The position numbers were made by a program, and so were the translations under genes. A stretch of 64,000 nt of DNA from Paenibacillus sp. IHBB 10380 (GTDB lineage: Bacteria; Bacillota; Bacilli; Paenibacillales; Paenibacillaceae). The notes below the pieces were generated by a model, which did not search any database, had not been told where the DNA came from, and was given only the letters and a program-made list of their open reading frames with translations. The DNA is taken from assembly GCF_000949425.1 (NCBI RefSeq), contig NZ_CP010976.1:5146001-5210000 (forward strand). The letters are read 5' to 3'. Positions 35,077 to 44,185 of this stretch are shown in pieces; the stretch's first letter is position 1; each line of letters opens with the position of its first letter.

Positions 35077-36018
35077 ATGTCCAAATCGAAACGGCTGATG
35101 GAGCTAATGATGACGGTTAACCGTAAACGGCGGTTCAAGGTTCAGGAGCTTGCAGACCAATTCGGCGTCTCAAAGCGCACGATTTTGAGGGATTTGCAGG
35201 AATTGAGCGAGCTGGGGGTGCCGCTCTACTCAGAAGTAGGGCCGCATGGGGGCTATCAGGTGATAAGGGAGAGGGTGTTGCCTCCGATCGCATTCACGGA
35301 GGGTGAGGCCGTGGCAATGTTTTTTGCGGTTCATGCCCTGCGCCATTATTCCTCGCTGCCATTCGAAGCAGAATCCGCTTCTGCGCTAAGCAAGTTCTAT
35401 CTCCATATGCCCGGGGACGTTCGCGACCGGATCGATAGCATGAAGGATCGGGTCGACTTCATTACGCCGACCAGGCGGGGCGATGCTCCCTGCTTATCCA
35501 TTCTCCTTGATGCCGCGATTCATCGAAAGGTGCTTGTCATCAAGTACAAGTCTAAGGATGAAGGAACGAGCAATCGGCAGATCCAGCCTGTAGGTATCTA
35601 TGCGAACAACGGTTTCTGGTATTGCACAGGTTACTGCTTCCTGCGCCATGGTTTCCGCGTATTCCGGTGCGACCGTATTAGTGAGGCGGTATATGACGTG
35701 ACCGGTATGGAGCCGCTCGATCTGGGCGGCATCCGCCTTAGCCGGCGGGAAGTAGCCAAGCCGAGGGAGCCCATTCACCTTTGCGCAGAGTTGAGTCGAG
35801 CCGGTGTCCAACGGTGTGAAGCCGAACTGTGGCTTGCTCCAATGCTGGTCGTCTATGAAGACGGAAGCGGTCTGATCGATACGGATGTGTCCCGTGGTGA
35901 CATTCCTTTTCTTACTGAGTTTTTCATTTCCCTGGGGAATGAAGCCATTCTGCAGGAGCCAGCGGAATTGAGAGATTCAATCCAAAGCAGGCTTACTGAG
36001 TTGTTGGCTTATTACTAA
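35077..36018 (+). CDS. WYL-domain transcriptional regulator (YafY type)
   Basis: 313 residues with the winged helix MSKSKRLMELMMTVNRKRRF, QFGVSKRTILRDLQELSE and a WYL sensor (GIYANNGFWYCTGYC). GAGGG is too close to the ATG at 35068, so the ATG at 35077 is chosen; it also matches the start of the paralogue at 29590. Codons are GC-richer than neighbours. Candidate controller of the hydrolase/DinB operon through the shared TGACAA-N3-TTGTCA site. Confidence 0.88.
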   Translation: MSKSKRLMELMMTVNRKRRFKVQELADQFGVSKRTILRDLQELSELGVPLYSEVGPHGGYQVIRERVLPPIAFTEGEAVAMFFAVHALRHYSSLPFEAESASALSKFYLHMPGDVRDRIDSMKDRVDFITPTRRGDAPCLSILLDAAIHRKVLVIKYKSKDEGTSNRQIQPVGIYANNGFWYCTGYCFLRHGFRVFRCDRISEAVYDVTGMEPLDLGGIRLSRREVAKPREPIHLCAELSRAGVQRCEAELWLAPMLVVYEDGSGLIDTDVSRGDIPFLTEFFISLGNEAILQEPAELRDSIQSRLTELLAYY

Positions 36019-36247
36019 TGAACGGGCATCGTTTGACAAGTTCTACTTATAAGCCAATCAGCGCGCCACGCGTACAGAAGCATTAACGATCATTATGAAT
36101 GTATTAAACCTTGATCCGCAATTGAAGCGTCTATTGGATTCCTAGAAATAATACTGTTTACGATTAGAAAAAGAACCTTATTTGATGATCCAAATACGAT
36201 AATAGTATTCGGGATAGGGTGACCTCTAGATATAGGCATCTCCTTTT

Positions 36248-36300
36248 ATTTCGTCCTATAGATGTTACGCTGAACCGTACCACAAATAGTGGTAAAGCGG
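36248..36300 (+). repeat. Dispersed palindromic repeat, copy E
   Basis: Left arm ATTTCGTCCTA and GATGTTACGCTGAACCGTAC as in the other copies, but the right end reads CACAAATAGTGGTAAAGCGG, forming an ACCAC/GTGGT mini-palindrome. It shares this variant end with copy F. Confidence 0.7.
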
Positions 36301-36341
36301 AGGGTAGAGTTAATTGTGAGTTTAAATGAGCGCAATATAAT

Positions 36342-37223
36342 TTAGTTGGGGGCACGATGTGTGATCCATTGTGTAATGAATTCAATTAGCTTTTTTGCAG
36401 CTGGAGAGGCATTTTTAAAAGTATCGGCAGCAATGCCAATAGAACGATAATACTCTCCTTCCAATGGGCGGCAACATACATTGCCTGGGAGTTGTGACAA
36501 AATCATTTCGGGGAGAATACTTAACCCTAAACCGTTTTGTACCATGGCGATTATGGCATGGTCATCTTCTAATTCATATTTGATTCTTGGTGTAAGTTTA
36601 TTTTGCGAGAAAATTCGCTTTACATCGGTGTCACAACCCGCAATTGGCATGATAAAAGGTTCATCAATCAATTGCTCTAGACGGATGGTTGATTGGCGTT
36701 CGAGGGGGTGATTCGACCACATAATGCACACCATCCTATCTTTTTGAAGGGGTACCACATGAAATGCTTCTCGAGTAGGCAGATTTACAAATCCCAAATC
36801 AGCAGATCCATCTGCAATCCATTCTTCTATTTCATAGTAGTTACCATCAAGTAGTTTTATTTCAATATGAGGAAATTGATTCTGAAATTGTTTAATGATT
36901 TGGGGCAACCATTGAATCGATACACTAGAGAAAGTACCTATCTTCACTGTACCGATTTCGACTCCCTTTAACGCAGCTACTTCTTGATTTAGTTTTTCAT
37001 TAAGTTGTAGGATTTCTCTGATATGTGGGATCAAGCGTTCGCCATCGTTGGTTAGCCGGATACCCGATCTGTTCCTTATAAGAAGACTCAGTCCGAACTC
37101 AAGTTCCAAGCTAGAAATCGCATGACTGATTGCTGATTGTGTTAAATTCAATATCTCTCCTGTTTTGGTAAGACTACCGATTTCGACTACCTTACTGAAA
37201 ATCTGATATTTAATTAGATTCAT
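36342..37223 (-). CDS. LysR-family transcriptional regulator
   Basis: 293 residues: N-terminal winged helix (YQIFSKVVEIGSLTKTGEIL, LTQSAISHAISSLE) and a LysR effector-binding domain (VKIGTFSSVSIQWLPQIIKQF). It is divergent from the small monooxygenase gene at 37360 and probably regulates it from the AT-rich shared region. AGGAG lies upstream of the ATG at 11 nt. Confidence 0.9.
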   Translation of the reverse strand: MNLIKYQIFSKVVEIGSLTKTGEILNLTQSAISHAISSLELEFGLSLLIRNRSGIRLTNDGERLIPHIREILQLNEKLNQEVAALKGVEIGTVKIGTFSSVSIQWLPQIIKQFQNQFPHIEIKLLDGNYYEIEEWIADGSADLGFVNLPTREAFHVVPLQKDRMVCIMWSNHPLERQSTIRLEQLIDEPFIMPIAGCDTDVKRIFSQNKLTPRIKYELEDDHAIIAMVQNGLGLSILPEMILSQLPGNVCCRPLEGEYYRSIGIAADTFKNASPAAKKLIEFITQWITHRAPN

Positions 37224-37269
37224 AATTAATTGTCTCCTCTATAATACATGAGAAAAATTCATCAAAGTT

Positions 37270-37305
37270 ATTATAAATATTCATTATTTTTATCTTAATT
37301 ATAAT
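37270..37305. promoter_or_regulatory. AT-rich LysR-type operator region
   Basis: ATTATAA (37270-37276) and TTATAAT (37299-37305) are complementary arms in the divergent region; TATAAT just downstream can serve as the -10 of the monooxygenase gene. LysR boxes are loosely defined, so this is tentative. Confidence 0.35.
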
Positions 37306-37359
37306 AGTATAATCTGTTTTATACAAAAACATCTACGATTGAAGGGGAGCTTGATCGGA

Positions 37360-37674
37360 ATGGTTCATGAATCAAACGGATCATATTATGCAGTCATATT
37401 TTCAAGTCAACGCACGGAGGGGGAAAACGGATATAACATCATGGCTGAAAAAATGGAGGAGCTTGCAACCCAACAACCTGGGTTTTTAGGAGTAGAAAGT
37501 GTCAGGGATCCTTCAGGAGTTGGTATTACCATTTCCTATTGGGAGAGCCTGGATGCGATTAGTAACTGGAAGCAGCATCAATCTCACAAAGTTGCTCAGG
37601 AGAAAGGTAAGCAAGATTGGTACCAAAATTACAAAATCAAAATTTGTAAAGTTGAAAGAGAGTATTCCTTTTAA
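37360..37674 (+). CDS. Antibiotic biosynthesis monooxygenase (ABM) domain protein
   Basis: 104-residue dimeric ferredoxin-like fold protein: YAVIFSSQRTEG, MAEKMEELATQQPGFLGVES, ITISYWESLDAISNWKQH. Small ABM proteins act as cofactor-free or haem-degrading monooxygenases or have unknown roles. AAGGGGAG is 10 nt before the ATG at 37360; an upstream TTG in frame overlaps this site. It has its own terminator. Confidence 0.85.
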   Translation: MVHESNGSYYAVIFSSQRTEGENGYNIMAEKMEELATQQPGFLGVESVRDPSGVGITISYWESLDAISNWKQHQSHKVAQEKGKQDWYQNYKIKICKVEREYSF

Positions 37675-37694
37675 CACAGACAGTGTGAGTATAA

Positions 37695-37733
37695 AAAACA
37701 TCGTCTTCTGTAAATCAGAAGACGATGTTTTTT
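37695..37733 (+). terminator. Terminator of the ABM gene
   Basis: AAAACATCGTCTTCTG pairs exactly with CAGAAGACGATGTTTT, 16 bp, 5-nt loop, followed by T. Confidence 0.9.
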
Positions 37734-37942
37734 ATGAACGCTGCTTTACCAATGAGTAACCGTCTCGCACACTTGAAACCAACTTTAATGAGCCGTTGGT
37801 TCGTAATTTATACTTTGCTTATATTTCTCCGAGAAAACCGTTTCTTCTTGATCCTGTTGTTGGCATAGGAGCAGTCGGAGTAAAAGGCATGAATATCTGG
37901 TAGTATATGAAATATAAGACTTTCATCAGGGGGACTAAATGA

Positions 37943-40900
37943 GTGAATATTCAGTTGACTACCGACGTCATTAGGACGTGGTGCGGAAAAACCTCTTACG
38001 ATAAAGGAGAGACCTATTATCTAGCTGGCAAAGTACTTTTTACTACTTTCGATCAAGAATCTGATATTTATAGAGCCGCCGTTACAGGAAACAGTAGTGA
38101 ACAGGTAACGGTTAGCGCAGAGCCAGACGGAGAGGTGCAAGCGGAATGCACCTGTCCGACGTTATCCTCCTATCCATTTTATTGCCAACATATCGCTGCC
38201 GTGTTAATGGGTCTCTATGATATTCAGGAGCAGGGAAGTTCGGCGATGTCTTTGAGTAGTGCTAAATCTTATATGGAGGATGACCTTCCAAGGATTGTAG
38301 ATGGGGGACTTGAATTGACTAACTTTGTGCTGGAGTTGTTCACCGATAAGAAGTTACGATCAAGCCGGGCCAGGCCCTATTTCGACTCTCGGACTTCCCT
38401 AGATGTGGAGTTTATTTGTAGGCTTGTTGCTAACGGTTATAACAGGTATATGTTCAGCATTGAAATGAAGCTTGGCCCTAAACGTTTGTATGTTGTACAG
38501 AAAATAAGAGACTTTCTTGAAGCCATAGATCGTGGGGAGAGTTATGTATTCTCCAAGCATTTTACTTATGATCCGGAGATCCATAATTTCTCGCAAGCAA
38601 ATGATGATGTGATTCGCCAGCTCATCCATATGTATAACAGTGAGCAAATGTACCGTGAGTCATCGAATTTGGATTCCAATCAGAGGATTAAGACGAACGA
38701 CAGGATGTTAAGGATTACTCCTATCTACTGGGACAAGCTGCTTGTCTTGCTAGGTAAGGCTACATCTGTAAAATTGGAACACAATCGAGTGATATATGAT
38801 GGAATTGCTGTATCCGAAGAAACTATGCCACTTCATTTCGAGTTTGATCAAGTGCAGGTAGGTGGCTATGAATTAGATATCCAAGGATTGGATAATATCG
38901 TTGTGATGGAGTCTTATGGTATGGCTGTATCAGAGGGTAAGCTGATGAAGTTATCGTCTGAACAGTGTAAGCGACTCGCTGAACTGAAGTATAGGTTAGA
39001 AATTTCCCATAAGCATCGCATTCAGATCCCACAGGAGCAGTTAGAATTATTTGTGGATAACGTGATACCGGGTCTTATGAAGCTGGGTAGTGTACACATC
39101 GCCAAATCCGTATCTGATCGCATGATACATACACCTCTAAAAGCTAAGCTATATTTGGATAGAGTCAAAAATAGACTATTGGCGGGTCTGGAATTTCACT
39201 ATGGTGATATCATGATTAATCCTCTAGAAGTAGAAAGCCCCACAAGCAGCAATGAACGTATTCTTGTGCGGAATGGGGATCATGAAACATCCATTTTGGC
39301 GTTGATGGAGCATAGTTCTTTTTATAAGACAGAAGGTGGCTATTTCTTAACGGATGAAGATGCAGAATACGAATTTCTGGTCTATGTGGTTCCGCAGTTA
39401 GAGAAGTTGGTGGAGATCTACGTTACCACGGCTGTAAAAGAAAAAATCCACAGGGGGCATACTGCTCCGAGCATAAGGGTAAATGCGGATTCACGAAATG
39501 ATTGGCTGGAATTTCAATTTGATATAGCCGGAGTTGCAGAGGCGGAGGTTCGTAATCTGTTGGAGTCCCTTGAGACTAAGCGTAAATACTATCGCTTACC
39601 GAATGGTGCGCTATTGCCACTAGAGGCAGAGGAATTTCAAGAGATTATACGTTTCATGAACGACATGAATATCGGAACAGGGGAAGTGATAGGGAATACC
39701 CTTCGTCTTCCACTTGTCCACGGACTTCATCTAATGGATGTTCACAAGGAAGGGAATACGGTTAAATTAGGTAAATCGTTACGACGTCTCCTCGAGAATA
39801 TGCGAAATCCAGATCTTCTTGATTTCTCTGTTCCTGAGAGTCTTGCCCCTGTGCTTCGTGATTATCAGCAGTATGGATATCAATGGATGAAGATGCTCGC
39901 CCATTATCGATTTGGTGGTATTCTGGCGGATGATATGGGGCTTGGAAAGACTATACAAAGTATTGCATTTATTGTCTCCGTACTACCTGAGATCCGAAGT
40001 CAGAAGATGCCAGCCCTGATCGTCGCTCCGGCTTCACTTACGTATAATTGGAGGAATGAACTGAAGAAGTTCGCACCAGAGGTTCGGACCCACATCGTTG
40101 ACGGTAGCCAAGAGGAGCGTAGCCGTGTGTTGCAGGATACATCTGAGGTAGACATCATCATTACCTCCTATCCACTGCTGCGCAGAGATATTAATGCGTA
40201 TGCCAAGTTGTCATTTCACACGCTGATTTTGGATGAGGCTCAGATGTTTAAGAACTATACGACACAAACAGCGCAGACGGTAAGGAAGATTCAAGCTCGG
40301 CATCGTTTCGCCCTTACGGGTACGCCGATAGAGAATTCAATTGAAGAATTGTGGTCTATATTTAATGTGGTCTTTCCTGCGTTATTTTCAACTAAAAAGG
40401 AATTCGCTGCTCTAACTAGAGATAGCGTAGCGAAGAGGATTCGTCCGTTTTTATTACGACGGCTTAAAAGTGATGTGTTGAAGGAGCTGCCTGAAAGAAT
40501 CGAATCGCTGTTGGTTTCCGAATTGTTGCCTGATCAGAAGAAGCTGTATATGGCTTATTTGGCAAAGTTAAAGCATGAGACACTGAAGCATCTGAATGAT
40601 AAATCTTTTCACAAAAATAAGGTGAAGATCCTAGCCGGTCTGACGAGACTCCGCCAATTGTGCTGTCATCCAGCTCTATTCGTTGAAGGCTACACAGGGA
40701 GTTCAGCTAAGTTCGAGCAACTGCTGGAGACGATAGACGAATGCCGACGTGCAGGGAAAAGAATGCTAATATTCTCGCAATTTACAGGGATGTTAGGGTT
40801 AATCGGTAGAGAACTTGGTGAACAAAGGGTGCCTTATTTCTACCTGGATGGCAATACTCCTGCGTCTGAACGAGTCGAACTATGCAACAGATTTAACGAA

Positions 40901-41218
40901 GGTGAACGCGAATTATTCCTTATTTCATTAAAAGCCGGAGGCACAGGACTTAACTTAACGGGAGCGGATACGGTTATCTTGTATGACCTATGGTGGAATC
41001 CTGCAGTGGAGGCACAGGCTGAGGCACGAGCCCATCGTATCGGGCAGAACAAGGTTGTCCAAGTCATACGCCTTGTTGCCCAAGGCACGATGGAAGAAAA
41101 GATGTATGAACTCCAACAGAATAAGAAGAATTTGATCGAAGAAGTGATTAGATCGGGGGAAGAAACATCATCCGTTCTGTCGGAGCAGGAGATTCGGGAA
41201 ATTTTGATGATAGACTAG
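37943..41218 (+). CDS. SWIM-SNF2 fusion ATPase
   Basis: 1091 residues. A SWIM finger (Cys69, Cys71, Cys81, His83) heads the protein. A long SNF2-associated region follows to about 620, then the motor: LADDMGLGKT at about 660, LILDEAQMFKN near 762, RFALTGTPIEN, and C-terminal GGTGLNLTGADTVI with EARAHRIGQNK near 1030. The start is GTG 37943, 8 nt after AGGGGG; an ATG 4 nt upstream is out of frame. It is a single-gene version of the SWIM plus SNF2 pair at 9468-14059. Role in DNA transactions is inferred from family only. Confidence 0.9.
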   Translation: MNIQLTTDVIRTWCGKTSYDKGETYYLAGKVLFTTFDQESDIYRAAVTGNSSEQVTVSAEPDGEVQAECTCPTLSSYPFYCQHIAAVLMGLYDIQEQGSSAMSLSSAKSYMEDDLPRIVDGGLELTNFVLELFTDKKLRSSRARPYFDSRTSLDVEFICRLVANGYNRYMFSIEMKLGPKRLYVVQKIRDFLEAIDRGESYVFSKHFTYDPEIHNFSQANDDVIRQLIHMYNSEQMYRESSNLDSNQRIKTNDRMLRITPIYWDKLLVLLGKATSVKLEHNRVIYDGIAVSEETMPLHFEFDQVQVGGYELDIQGLDNIVVMESYGMAVSEGKLMKLSSEQCKRLAELKYRLEISHKHRIQIPQEQLELFVDNVIPGLMKLGSVHIAKSVSDRMIHTPLKAKLYLDRVKNRLLAGLEFHYGDIMINPLEVESPTSSNERILVRNGDHETSILALMEHSSFYKTEGGYFLTDEDAEYEFLVYVVPQLEKLVEIYVTTAVKEKIHRGHTAPSIRVNADSRNDWLEFQFDIAGVAEAEVRNLLESLETKRKYYRLPNGALLPLEAEEFQEIIRFMNDMNIGTGEVIGNTLRLPLVHGLHLMDVHKEGNTVKLGKSLRRLLENMRNPDLLDFSVPESLAPVLRDYQQYGYQWMKMLAHYRFGGILADDMGLGKTIQSIAFIVSVLPEIRSQKMPALIVAPASLTYNWRNELKKFAPEVRTHIVDGSQEERSRVLQDTSEVDIIITSYPLLRRDINAYAKLSFHTLILDEAQMFKNYTTQTAQTVRKIQARHRFALTGTPIENSIEELWSIFNVVFPALFSTKKEFAALTRDSVAKRIRPFLLRRLKSDVLKELPERIESLLVSELLPDQKKLYMAYLAKLKHETLKHLNDKSFHKNKVKILAGLTRLRQLCCHPALFVEGYTGSSAKFEQLLETIDECRRAGKRMLIFSQFTGMLGLIGRELGEQRVPYFYLDGNTPASERVELCNRFNEGERELFLISLKAGGTGLNLTGADTVILYDLWWNPAVEAQAEARAHRIGQNKVVQVIRLVAQGTMEEKMYELQQNKKNLIEEVIRSGEETSSVLSEQEIREILMID

Positions 41219-41235
41219 TCACAGGACTAGTCTAT
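41210..41235. other. 11-bp hairpin over the SNF2 stop codon
   Basis: ATAGACTAGTC pairs exactly with GACTAGTCTAT around a 4-nt loop; the stop codon lies in the left arm. The run after it (GTGGTTTCTCC) is not a U-tract, so termination would be inefficient. Confidence 0.5.
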
Positions 41236-41382
41236 GTGGTTTCTCCAACGTGGAATTGATACGGTCTCTTCTGAATTCTGCAATATCCACATTCATACTC
41301 AAAATACTGACTAACTCAGTACCTTCCCATTTAGGAGGGGAGTTACCGCGTCGTCGATCTGTGGCAATTAACTAAACGTAAT

Positions 41383-41396
41383 TGAAATCGATTTCA
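41383..41396 (+). promoter_or_regulatory. LacI-type operator, perfect 14-bp palindrome
   Basis: TGAAATCGATTTCA is fully symmetric and also matches the cre consensus at all defined positions. It lies 82 nt upstream of the LacI gene. A near copy occurs upstream of the polysaccharide operon (42619). Confidence 0.7.
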
Positions 41397-41425
41397 TTTC
41401 ATGCTATGCTTAAAACGAAATAAAA

Positions 41426-41439
41426 TGAAAGCGCTTTTT
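41426..41439 (+). promoter_or_regulatory. Second LacI/cre-like operator
   Basis: TGAAAGCGCTTTTT has a symmetric AAAGCGCTTT centre and two mismatches to cre at its right end. It overlaps a possible -10 TAAAAT (41421-41426). Confidence 0.5.
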
Positions 41440-41477
41440 TAATCGATTAAAAATGAATTTCAGGGGCCGAATAGTAA

Positions 41478-42491
41478 ATGGATATTAAAATTATTGATGT
41501 AGCAAAAGCAGCAAATGTTTCACCGACTACTGTCTCTAGGGTACTGAACGGTAATCCGCTAGTGAAAGCTAAAACTAGGGAAAAGGTGTTACGGGTTATC
41601 GAAGAATTGAACTATGTCCCTCATGCGGCAGCAAAAAACTTACGCCAACAAAAGACGTTGACTCTTGGTGTCATTGTGCCAGATATTATGGTTTCTTACT
41701 ACACTAATTTAGTTAAAGGAATTCAGAACAAGGCGCACGCTGAGAAGTTCAAGGTAGTCATCTGCGACACACAAAACAACAAGGATATTGAACTGGATTA
41801 TCTTCAATTACTGACCAACAAAAGTGTCGATGCTATGATTTTGACAGCGTCAATGTTATCCAATCAAGAGGTAATGGAATTTGTCGATCGGGGCTATCTG
41901 ATCGGTTCAATTGGGCGAGGTACTGTGCTTCCAAACACATGTAACGTTCAAACGAATACTGTGCAAAGTGCAAAGCAAGCAGTTGAGCATCTTATTGAGC
42001 AGGGGCATACAGATATTGCATTTATTAGCGGCTATACGAACGCTGTAGACAGTCTCGACCGTCTCGAAGGATACAGGATGGCGTTAAAGGAGCATGGCAT
42101 TCCCTTTCGTGAGGAAAATGTAGAAAATGGCGATTTTAATAAAAGAGGAGGCTATGCGGCCATTCAGCGTCTTTGGGCCAAAGATCTTCATTTTACAGCC
42201 GTATTCTCAGCGAATGATGAGATGGCGTTAGGTATTTACGATGCCTGTTTGGAAGCCAATATATCTATCCCTCAAGATCTTGCTGTATTTGGCGTAGATA
42301 ATGAGAGGGTTTCAAGGTATCTAACACCACAGCTAAGCACAATTAATCAATTAAAGATTGAAATGGGCTATGCCATTGCAGAAATGCTTATACAACAAAT
42401 TAATGGTGATCTTCCGAAAGACCATAATCGTATAGTCGTGATCGACTCTCAATTACAGATTCGCGGTTCTTCTAATTATAAAAGAGTGTAA
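41478..42491 (+). CDS. LacI-family regulator of the polysaccharide locus
   Basis: 337 residues with helix-turn-helix IIDVAKAANVSPTTVSRVLN, hinge AAKNLRQQ and the sugar-binding core (GVIVPDIMVSYYTNLVKGIQ). Palindromic sites upstream of itself (41383) and upstream of the next operon (42619) point to autoregulation plus control of the polysaccharide operon. Inducer unknown. AGGGG lies 11 nt before the ATG. Confidence 0.9.
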   Translation: MDIKIIDVAKAANVSPTTVSRVLNGNPLVKAKTREKVLRVIEELNYVPHAAAKNLRQQKTLTLGVIVPDIMVSYYTNLVKGIQNKAHAEKFKVVICDTQNNKDIELDYLQLLTNKSVDAMILTASMLSNQEVMEFVDRGYLIGSIGRGTVLPNTCNVQTNTVQSAKQAVEHLIEQGHTDIAFISGYTNAVDSLDRLEGYRMALKEHGIPFREENVENGDFNKRGGYAAIQRLWAKDLHFTAVFSANDEMALGIYDACLEANISIPQDLAVFGVDNERVSRYLTPQLSTINQLKIEMGYAIAEMLIQQINGDLPKDHNRIVVIDSQLQIRGSSNYKRV

Positions 42492-42618
42492 TTTTTAAAA
42501 TTCACTTATGTTTTACTGCGAAACGAGCTTTTGCTGCCTAAGGGCAGCGTCAGCCGTTTACAATTTGATAAGAATAGAACTCAAATTGACTTCATAGAAT
42601 GTTGATTAAAGACATTTA

Positions 42619-42632
42619 TGAAATCGATACCA
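42619..42632 (+). promoter_or_regulatory. LacI-type operator upstream of the polysaccharide operon
   Basis: TGAAATCGATACCA is identical to the perfect operator at 41383 in 12 of 14 positions and has one mismatch to cre. It lies 69 nt before the first gene of the operon. Confidence 0.6.
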
Positions 42633-42700
42633 TTTTACATCTGACACTGGATACATGTAATTGTATCAATATAAGAATGACGCAAAGGGGATACCGAAAA

Positions 42701-44104
42701 ATGAGAAACAGAAAGATGTTCATTGTATCACTGGTATTGTTATTGGTCGTATCTGTATTAGCTGCTTGCTCAGGCGGAAGTGCACCGGCAAATGAAGGTG
42801 CGGCAAAACAGCCGACAACAGATACGAAAGAGCAAGAGAAGGATCCTTCCTGGAAGAATGAAAAGATTACATTGAAATTTGCAAGCTGGGAGGATAAAAG
42901 CTTGGAGGCCAAAATGATAGGGGCTTTCATGGAGAAATATCCTAATATTACTGTCGTAAAAGATGAAACCATCAACTGGCCATGGACGGATGCTTTAACT
43001 GCAGCTGCTAGTGCTGGTAATTTGCCAGACGTATTTTGGCTGGAAAATGTACCGGTGGGTGTAGAAAATGAATGGCTTCTCGATCTGACACCTTATTGGG
43101 ACGCTGATGAGGAAACACAAGCCATCTATCCGAATGTTACGAAACAGGCTGTTTACGGAGGCAAGCGGATGGCATCACCTACATTCCAGTTCATCATGGG
43201 CGTATTTTTAAACAAGACGTTGCTGGAGAAAAACAACATTCCACTGCCAAGTTATGACTGGAAAATTACGGATATGATCGATATTGCTAAGAAGGTTTCA
43301 AATCCGTCGGAGCATATTTATGGGATTGGTGGACCATGGGGCAACTTATCTTTTGATGAACATTGGCCAATGGCGAATGTTTCTTCCTTAGGTTACAACA
43401 CTTTTGATGGTGAAAAGTTCCATTTCACCAACCAACAATGGATCGATGGCTATAATCAAAAGATTGAACTTCGTAATTTAAAGGTTGAAGAGCGCATGAC
43501 CAAAGAAGAGAAAACAAAGGTGTTTGGAGATGAAGGTGCATGGCCGCTTCAGAAGGGGCATGTTGCAATGGGGATCGACGGTTCATGGAATGTGGGATCG
43601 TTACCTGCAGAAATGGAGAAATCCGGGGCTGGTTTGATGGACTTCTACCCGTACCCTGGTGGTGATGCGGGACAAAGAATGCCGGTTGTACTTGATTATA
43701 TTGGTGTATCATCCACAACGGAGCACCCAGAAGCAGCTTATGAACTAATGAAGTTCATGTCCTGGAGCAAAGACGGATGGTTGAATCGTCTTGAGCTGTA
43801 CAAAGAGTTGAAAATGAATATCGATAAATTCCCGATTGCTAACTTTCCAGAGGTCTGGGAAGTCATTGATGGAGAAGTGAAGTTGGACGGAATGAAAGCA
43901 GCACTTAAACTACTTGATAATGCAGTTCCAGACTACAATAAGACGCTACCAGGCTTTAGGGAATACAATGTTTGGGCGAATGATGAGCAGAAAATCTTGG
44001 AGAAGTTCGCAAATGGCGAATTGAAGCCGGCGGATAAAGCGAAGGAACTGGAAGATAAGGCGAACGAGTTTGTTAGCAAAGCGATGCAACGATTAAACCA
44101 ATAA
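42701..44104 (+). CDS. Sugar ABC transporter substrate-binding lipoprotein
   Basis: 467-residue family-1 binding lipoprotein. Signal MRNRKMFIVSLVLLLVVSVL ends in lipobox LAAC, then a Ser/Ala/Glu linker. Binding-domain signatures include LKFASWEDKSLEAKMIGAFM and AGNLPDVFWLENVP. A longer frame starts at 42599, but AAAGGGG lies 10 nt before the ATG at 42701 and only that start gives a signal peptide. First gene of the operon; a hairpin follows it. Confidence 0.92.
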   Translation: MRNRKMFIVSLVLLLVVSVLAACSGGSAPANEGAAKQPTTDTKEQEKDPSWKNEKITLKFASWEDKSLEAKMIGAFMEKYPNITVVKDETINWPWTDALTAAASAGNLPDVFWLENVPVGVENEWLLDLTPYWDADEETQAIYPNVTKQAVYGGKRMASPTFQFIMGVFLNKTLLEKNNIPLPSYDWKITDMIDIAKKVSNPSEHIYGIGGPWGNLSFDEHWPMANVSSLGYNTFDGEKFHFTNQQWIDGYNQKIELRNLKVEERMTKEEKTKVFGDEGAWPLQKGHVAMGIDGSWNVGSLPAEMEKSGAGLMDFYPYPGGDAGQRMPVVLDYIGVSSTTEHPEAAYELMKFMSWSKDGWLNRLELYKELKMNIDKFPIANFPEVWEVIDGEVKLDGMKAALKLLDNAVPDYNKTLPGFREYNVWANDEQKILEKFANGELKPADKAKELEDKANEFVSKAMQRLNQ

Positions 44105-44114
44105 TCTTCTGACT

Positions 44115-44151
44115 GTAGGTGTGAGGGTCATAGCGACTCCCTCGCATCTAC
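44115..44151 (+). other. Intercistronic hairpin behind the binding-protein gene
   Basis: GTAG-G-TGTGAGGG pairs with CCCTCGCA-T-CTAC (12 pairs, one mismatch, one G-U). No U-tract follows. As at 4216-4254, it probably stabilises the upstream message and tapers expression of later genes. Confidence 0.55.
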
Positions 44152-44185
44152 GGCATTACTAAGAAGTATAGGCAGGGAAGAGACA

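Noticed and set aside
36019..36146. Possible coding tail ending MNVLNLDPQLKRLLDS
   Set aside because: A plausible C-terminus, but without start, ribosome site or recognised family; left unannotated.
42599..42700. 34-codon upstream extension of the binding lipoprotein
   Set aside because: It would bury the signal peptide; the ATG at 42701 has a proper ribosome site. The extension also covers the LacI operator at 42619.
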